DNA of 64,000 nt from Thermoflexibacter ruber. GTDB taxonomy: Bacteria; Bacteroidota; Bacteroidia; Cytophagales; Thermoflexibacteraceae. The notes under the pieces are model-generated. The model was not told the origin of the DNA. It searched no databases and was given only the letters and a program-made list of their open reading frames with translations. Shown here piece by piece: positions 60,444-64,000 of this stretch. The stretch lies in NCBI RefSeq assembly GCF_900113045.1, contig NZ_FONY01000005.1, positions 62,001 to 126,000 on the forward strand, in the 5' to 3' direction. How positions within the stretch are numbered: position 1 is the stretch's first letter; the number at the start of each line of letters is the position of its first letter. Made by a program: the position numbers and the translations under genes.

Positions 60444-60734
60444 ATGTCCCAATTTGTACACGACACACCAAAGCATATCTTGCAAAAACAGTTTGAAATC
60501 ATCTATGCCAAACCTGTGCAAGAGCGCGCAAGAATGGGTTTTGAGATGCTAAGTCTATTTAAGAAATTAGTAGAGAATAGAATCAGACGTACTTGTCCAT
60601 ACCTTTCCCCCATAGAATTTAAACTTAAAGTTTTTGAGGAAATGTACAAGGAAGATTTTTCTGAGGAACAGATGCAAAATATCTTACAAAGCATGAAAGA
60701 GTTTGAGCAAAATAAATGCGCTACCTCTTTATAA
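60444..60734 (+). CDS. Small helical partner protein of the nucleotidyltransferase
   Basis: The 96-residue protein is all-helical and charged: HILQKQFEIIYAKPVQERARMGFEMLSLFKKLVENRIRR, then SPIEFKLKVFEEMYKEDFSEEQMQNILQSMKEFEQ. No HEPN catalytic RX4-6H motif was seen. It is co-transcribed with the nucleotidyltransferase and could be its neutralising partner or simply a conserved accessory. No named family was recognised. Confidence 0.65.
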   Translation: MSQFVHDTPKHILQKQFEIIYAKPVQERARMGFEMLSLFKKLVENRIRRTCPYLSPIEFKLKVFEEMYKEDFSEEQMQNILQSMKEFEQNKCATSL

Positions 60735-60752
60735 AATCATTTTTAGGATACT

Positions 60753-61544
60753 TTACAAGCTACTTAAAAACTCCTCTATTGCTTTATTTACTTGTGTAGG
60801 TTCTTCTACGCAAGAGGAATGTCCTGCATTTTTAATAATCACTAATTTTGAATTTTTTATCTGGTGATGAATCCTTTGTGATTTTTCTGGAACGGTAGCT
60901 ATATCCTCATCACCTACTACAATCAAAGTAGGCAAATTAATAGCAGCAATTTCATCAAAAACGCCTTGTCTATCTATGACGCCTTGTACCGCCCTTGTAA
61001 TCGTCTTAGCATTAGCCTCTAAGTAGCTTTTCCACTCATTACGAAGGTCTGCCCTTTGGGGGTCTTCCATAAAAGTTTTTCCAAACATGATAGGCATGAC
61101 TTTTTTACTTACTGATTTTACACCAAAGAGTTTCACCATAAAGTTCAGCAGATTGTATTTGGACTTATTGGGTTCAGTATCCGCAGAGGTTTCTAAAAGC
61201 ATCAGACTTTTGAGTAATTCAGGGCGGCGAGCTGCTATTCTCATTCCTACGAACCCCCCCATAGAAAGCCCTAAAAAATGACAAGGAGCGAGATTGAGTT
61301 TTTCTATAAGTGCCACAGCATCTTGGTAAACTGTATCCATGTCGTACCCTGAGGCAGGGACTTCGCTTTGCCCTTGACCGCGATGGTCATAGGTAACACA
61401 AGTATAGCGGTCTTGAAAATATTTGACTTGTTCTCTAAACATTTTTCCGCTCCATAACAACCCATGTGAGAAAACTATGGTTTCTTTTCCATTTCCATTG
61501 ATTTCGTAGTGTAAGTTTACACCGTTTACGTTGATAGTTGGCAT
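60753..61544 (-). CDS. Alpha/beta-hydrolase
   Basis: The 263-residue hydrolase has the oxyanion HGLLWSG near 27-33, YDHRGQGQSEVP, the nucleophile elbow GLSMGG with S94, the acid in VVGDEDIATVP and the catalytic histidine in KNAGHSS near the C-terminus. No signal peptide is present, so it is cytosolic. The substrate is unknown; 3-oxoadipate lactonase and esterases have similar sequences. It converges on the small helical gene with 18 bases between. Confidence 0.88.
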   Translation of the reverse strand: MPTINVNGVNLHYEINGNGKETIVFSHGLLWSGKMFREQVKYFQDRYTCVTYDHRGQGQSEVPASGYDMDTVYQDAVALIEKLNLAPCHFLGLSMGGFVGMRIAARRPELLKSLMLLETSADTEPNKSKYNLLNFMVKLFGVKSVSKKVMPIMFGKTFMEDPQRADLRNEWKSYLEANAKTITRAVQGVIDRQGVFDEIAAINLPTLIVVGDEDIATVPEKSQRIHHQIKNSKLVIIKNAGHSSCVEEPTQVNKAIEEFLSSL

Positions 61545-61657
61545 AGGTAAATTGAGTTTGGTTTTGACAAATTTTTATAAACATTTGCTACTGCGATTTA
61601 AAAATAAAAATTTTGCACTAAATTGCACCCTCAATTTTAAAATTTATAATTTGTACG

Positions 61658-62647
61658 ATGAGAATTGCAGTAGTAGGTGCCACAGGATTAGTAGGTGGCG
61701 AAATTTTGAAAGTGCTAAAAGAACGCAAATTCCCTGTTACAGAGTTGATTCCTGTTGCCTCTGAAAAATCAGTAGGCTCGCAGGTTGAGTTTGACGGCAA
61801 GCACTACACCGTTACAAGCATGGACGAGGCAATAGCACTCAAGCCTCAAATTGCTATTTTCTCAGCAGGTGGCGGTACTTCTCTCCAACACGCCCCTCGC
61901 TTTGCAGAAGTGGGAACAACCGTTATAGACAACTCCTCAGCGTGGAGAATGCACCCTGACAAAAAGTTGGTTGTCCCAGAAATCAATGCCCATACACTCA
62001 CCAAGGAAGACAAAATCATTGCCAACCCTAACTGCTCAACTATACAAATGGTAGTGGTTTTGAACCCTTTACATAAAAAATACAAAATAAAACGCGTGGT
62101 AGTTTCTACTTACCAATCCGTAACAGGTACAGGAAAAAAAGCCGTCGACCAACTCATGGACGAGAGAGCAGGCATAGAAGGAGCGAAAGCCTATCCTCAC
62201 AAAATAGACCTTAACGTACTTCCCCACATAGACGTTTTTTTAGAAAATGGCTATACCAAAGAAGAAATGAAAATGGTTAATGAAACCAAAAAAATCATGG
62301 GTGATGACAGCATCAAAGTTACCTCAACCACGGTAAGAATCCCTGTCATGGGTGGACACTCCGAGTCTGTAAACATAGAGTTTGAGCAAGATTTTGACTT
62401 AGCTGAAGTAAGAAATATTGTAGCTCATACAGAAGGCGTAATTCTCCAAGATGACCCACAAAACAACATTTATCCTATGCCCATGAATGCTCACGGCAGA
62501 GATGAGGTTTTTGTAGGGCGTATTCGCAGAGATGAATCCCAAGCTAACTCCCTCAATTTGTGGATAGTAGCAGATAACCTTCGCAAAGGAGCAGCGACCA
62601 ATGCGGTGCAGATAGCAGAGTATTTGGTAAAAAACAAATTGGTTTAA
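61658..62647 (+). CDS. asd: Aspartate-semialdehyde dehydrogenase
   Basis: The 329-residue protein has the NADP-binding VVGATGLVGGEILKVL at 5-20, SAGGGTSLQHAPRFAEVGTTVIDNSSAWRM, nucleophile C126 in IANPNCSTIQ and later VRIPVMGGHSESVNIEF. It makes aspartate semialdehyde for lysine, threonine and methionine biosynthesis and peptidoglycan precursors. It is monocistronic and followed by a strong stem-loop. Confidence 0.95.
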   Translation: MRIAVVGATGLVGGEILKVLKERKFPVTELIPVASEKSVGSQVEFDGKHYTVTSMDEAIALKPQIAIFSAGGGTSLQHAPRFAEVGTTVIDNSSAWRMHPDKKLVVPEINAHTLTKEDKIIANPNCSTIQMVVVLNPLHKKYKIKRVVVSTYQSVTGTGKKAVDQLMDERAGIEGAKAYPHKIDLNVLPHIDVFLENGYTKEEMKMVNETKKIMGDDSIKVTSTTVRIPVMGGHSESVNIEFEQDFDLAEVRNIVAHTEGVILQDDPQNNIYPMPMNAHGRDEVFVGRIRRDESQANSLNLWIVADNLRKGAATNAVQIAEYLVKNKLV

Positions 62648-63087
62648 GTTTATCATTGATGCTCTCTAAACAAACAAAAGCAGAGCTGGCTTTAAATACA
62701 GCTCTGCTTAAAGTATCAAGTAGAAAATATAAAAAAATGCAGATTTTTGGGCATTTATTCCCTGCATTCTGACGTAATATTTCAACGATATTTTAACTTA
62801 ACCATGCGTTTATTTTCTTTCATTTGGCTAAATTACTGTATCTAATTATTTTATCTCTGCAAGAGAGAACTTTTGCATACACTTCTCCGTTACAAATTCA
62901 TGTATTGCATCTTAGCCTTTCTATCTTGAAAATCTATTTTCCTACAAAATCTTAATTAATCTATTGAGATTAAACATTACTTGAAACACCTATCTACTGA
63001 AGCGAATTACCATCTACATCCAGAAACTTGTTTTACTAAACTTACGAAATTTCAACTATTTTTTTATCTTATCAATCGGTAACTTTT
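62648..63087. other. Intergenic region between asd and the PAS-domain gene
   Basis: After the terminator-like stem-loop at 62678-62709 the sequence is AT-rich and has no ORF or further strong structure. The promoter of the downstream gene should lie in its last 200 bases but no good TAnnTTTG box was noticed. Confidence 0.5.
62678..62709 (+). terminator. Stem-loop terminator of asd
   Basis: AAGCAGAGCTG (62678-62688) pairs with CAGCTCTGCTT (62699-62709) as a perfect 11-bp stem with a 10-base loop, 31 bases past the asd stop. The downstream T-run is weak. Confidence 0.6.
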
Positions 63088-64000
63088 ATGGATGTAAACC
63101 TGTTGGATTGTGATACTGTGGCTGGCATCGAGCATCACCTCTACCAGCATTTTGCTAATTCCTCTCACTATTTCTTGGTAAAAAGAGATTTAGTAGGTTG
63201 CTATACTTACATAAACCCCTCTTACAAGAAAAAGTTTGATTTCTTGGGCATAGACCTTTTAGGGCAAACGCCTCATTTGACGATGTACAGCAGGATTGAC
63301 CTTGAAAAACTCAACCATGCCTTGAGTAAAGTGATTACGCATCACGAGGAAACCAGCACAGTACAATTACGAGAAAAAGCACCTAATGGAGAGTTTTGGT
63401 GGGCAAAATGGGACTTTTCTGCTATCAAAGATGAGTTTGGGAATGTAGTCGAAATCTTGTGTGTTGGTTATGATAACACGGCAAATTATGTTCACGAACT
63501 CAAATATTTTGAATATGCTCAAAAGATCAATTCTATTTTGAATAGTATCACTGATGGTTTCTGCGTAGTTAATCATGCTTGGACTATTACCAGAGTCAAT
63601 AAAGTATTTGAGCAAACCGTAGGTTTAACATCTCCAGAATTGATAGGGAAAAACCTATGGGCTTTATTCCCTGATACAGAAGGTTATCACTTCCCCAAGG
63701 CATACAAAAAAGCCATGTATGAAAAAGAAACGGTCAGATTTGAGGAGTTTTTTGCTGGGAAATGTTTTTTTACTACTGTTTATCCTTCTCCTGAAGGCAT
63801 CACTGTTTTTTTCCAAGACATTACAGAAGAAAAAGAACAAGAAAAAATACTTAAACAGCAAGCAATCAAGTTGAAGGCTATTTCAAACGGTACGGCAGAT
63901 GTATATATGCTTTTGGACAGGAATTGCCGCTTAGTAGGATTTAACCAAGTAGCTCAAAAAGAGTTTTTTGATTTTTATAATGTAGAAATAAAAGAGGGAA
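63088..64000 (+). CDS. PAS-domain signalling protein (3' end outside window)
   Basis: The reading frame is open from ATG 63088 to the window edge, giving 304 residues. There are at least two PAS-type domains. One includes HYFLVKRDLVGCYTYINPSYKKKFDFLGIDLLGQ. The second starts ILNSITDGFCVVNHAWTITRVNKVFEQTVGLTSPELIGKNLWALFP. A third begins near 285 (DVYMLLDRNCRLVGFNQVAQKEF). Short coiled linkers such as DITEEKEQEKILKQQAIKL separate them. No output domain is visible; a histidine kinase is the commonest partner in this phylum but that is inference. Confidence 0.88.
   Translation, partial: MDVNLLDCDTVAGIEHHLYQHFANSSHYFLVKRDLVGCYTYINPSYKKKFDFLGIDLLGQTPHLTMYSRIDLEKLNHALSKVITHHEETSTVQLREKAPNGEFWWAKWDFSAIKDEFGNVVEILCVGYDNTANYVHELKYFEYAQKINSILNSITDGFCVVNHAWTITRVNKVFEQTVGLTSPELIGKNLWALFPDTEGYHFPKAYKKAMYEKETVRFEEFFAGKCFFTTVYPSPEGITVFFQDITEEKEQEKILKQQAIKLKAISNGTADVYMLLDRNCRLVGFNQVAQKEFFDFYNVEIKEG

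Overview
The window looks like chromosome of a member of the Bacteroidota, most likely a Cytophagales-type gliding or marine lineage. The evidence is the AT-rich sequence, start sites without Shine-Dalgarno runs, promoter -7 boxes of the TAnnTTTG type, and lineage-typical families: SecDF fusion, GLPGLI protein, Porin_10 porin, CarboxypepD_reg TonB receptor, mevalonate-pathway enzymes and a 756-residue aconitase. No rRNA, tRNA, CRISPR array or complete mobile element was seen.

Layout: 1-3.5 kb holds a truncated DUF1015 gene and a single-chain restriction-modification enzyme. 3.7-5.1 kb is the infC-rpmI-rplT translation operon, divergent from a deoxyhypusine-synthase-like gene. 6.6-12.2 kb has a glycosyltransferase, secDF and two small envelope proteins. 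12.3-19.3 kb has a Porin_10 barrel, an FtsE-like ATPase, a C39-peptidase ABC exporter and a ChrA transporter, followed by a structured intergenic region that may encode a small RNA. 19.7-24.4 kb has an exported PLP aminotransferase, a lipoprotein, an Rpn-type nuclease, hisH and sufD.

24.9-28.7 kb is the most unusual block. A small secreted four-cysteine peptide, a GLPGLI protein and a TonB-dependent receptor form a compact plus-strand cassette lying between sufD and sufC, which are both on the minus strand. Heptamer repeats in inverted orientation lie near both ends of the cassette. The layout suggests a transported or exported peptide system that landed inside a suf operon; its function is unknown.

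30-43.6 kb carries a CAP lipoprotein, a TPR protein, aconitase, a TerY-like VWA/PP2C pair without a visible kinase, a FecR-like periplasmic protein, a PcrA/UvrD helicase, two mevalonate-pathway genes, a Spy-like protein and ElbB. 43.7-44.5 kb is a decayed IS66 transposase. 44.5-52 kb has a C1-peptidase lipoprotein, another lipoprotein, a solitary GroES-like protein, a PspA-centred minus-strand cluster ending in a TonB-domain protein, and an NtrC-type regulator. 52-64 kb has a class V aminotransferase and methyltransferase pair, a TPR/SpoIIE phosphatase, an SDR protein lacking its catalytic tyrosine, rmlC, rmlA, gcvT, a nucleotidyltransferase two-gene module, an alpha/beta hydrolase, asd, and a PAS-domain protein cut by the window end.

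All assignments come from reading translated sequence and motifs. No database search or folding program was run, so family names rest on recognised motifs, and the functional links between neighbours are inference.
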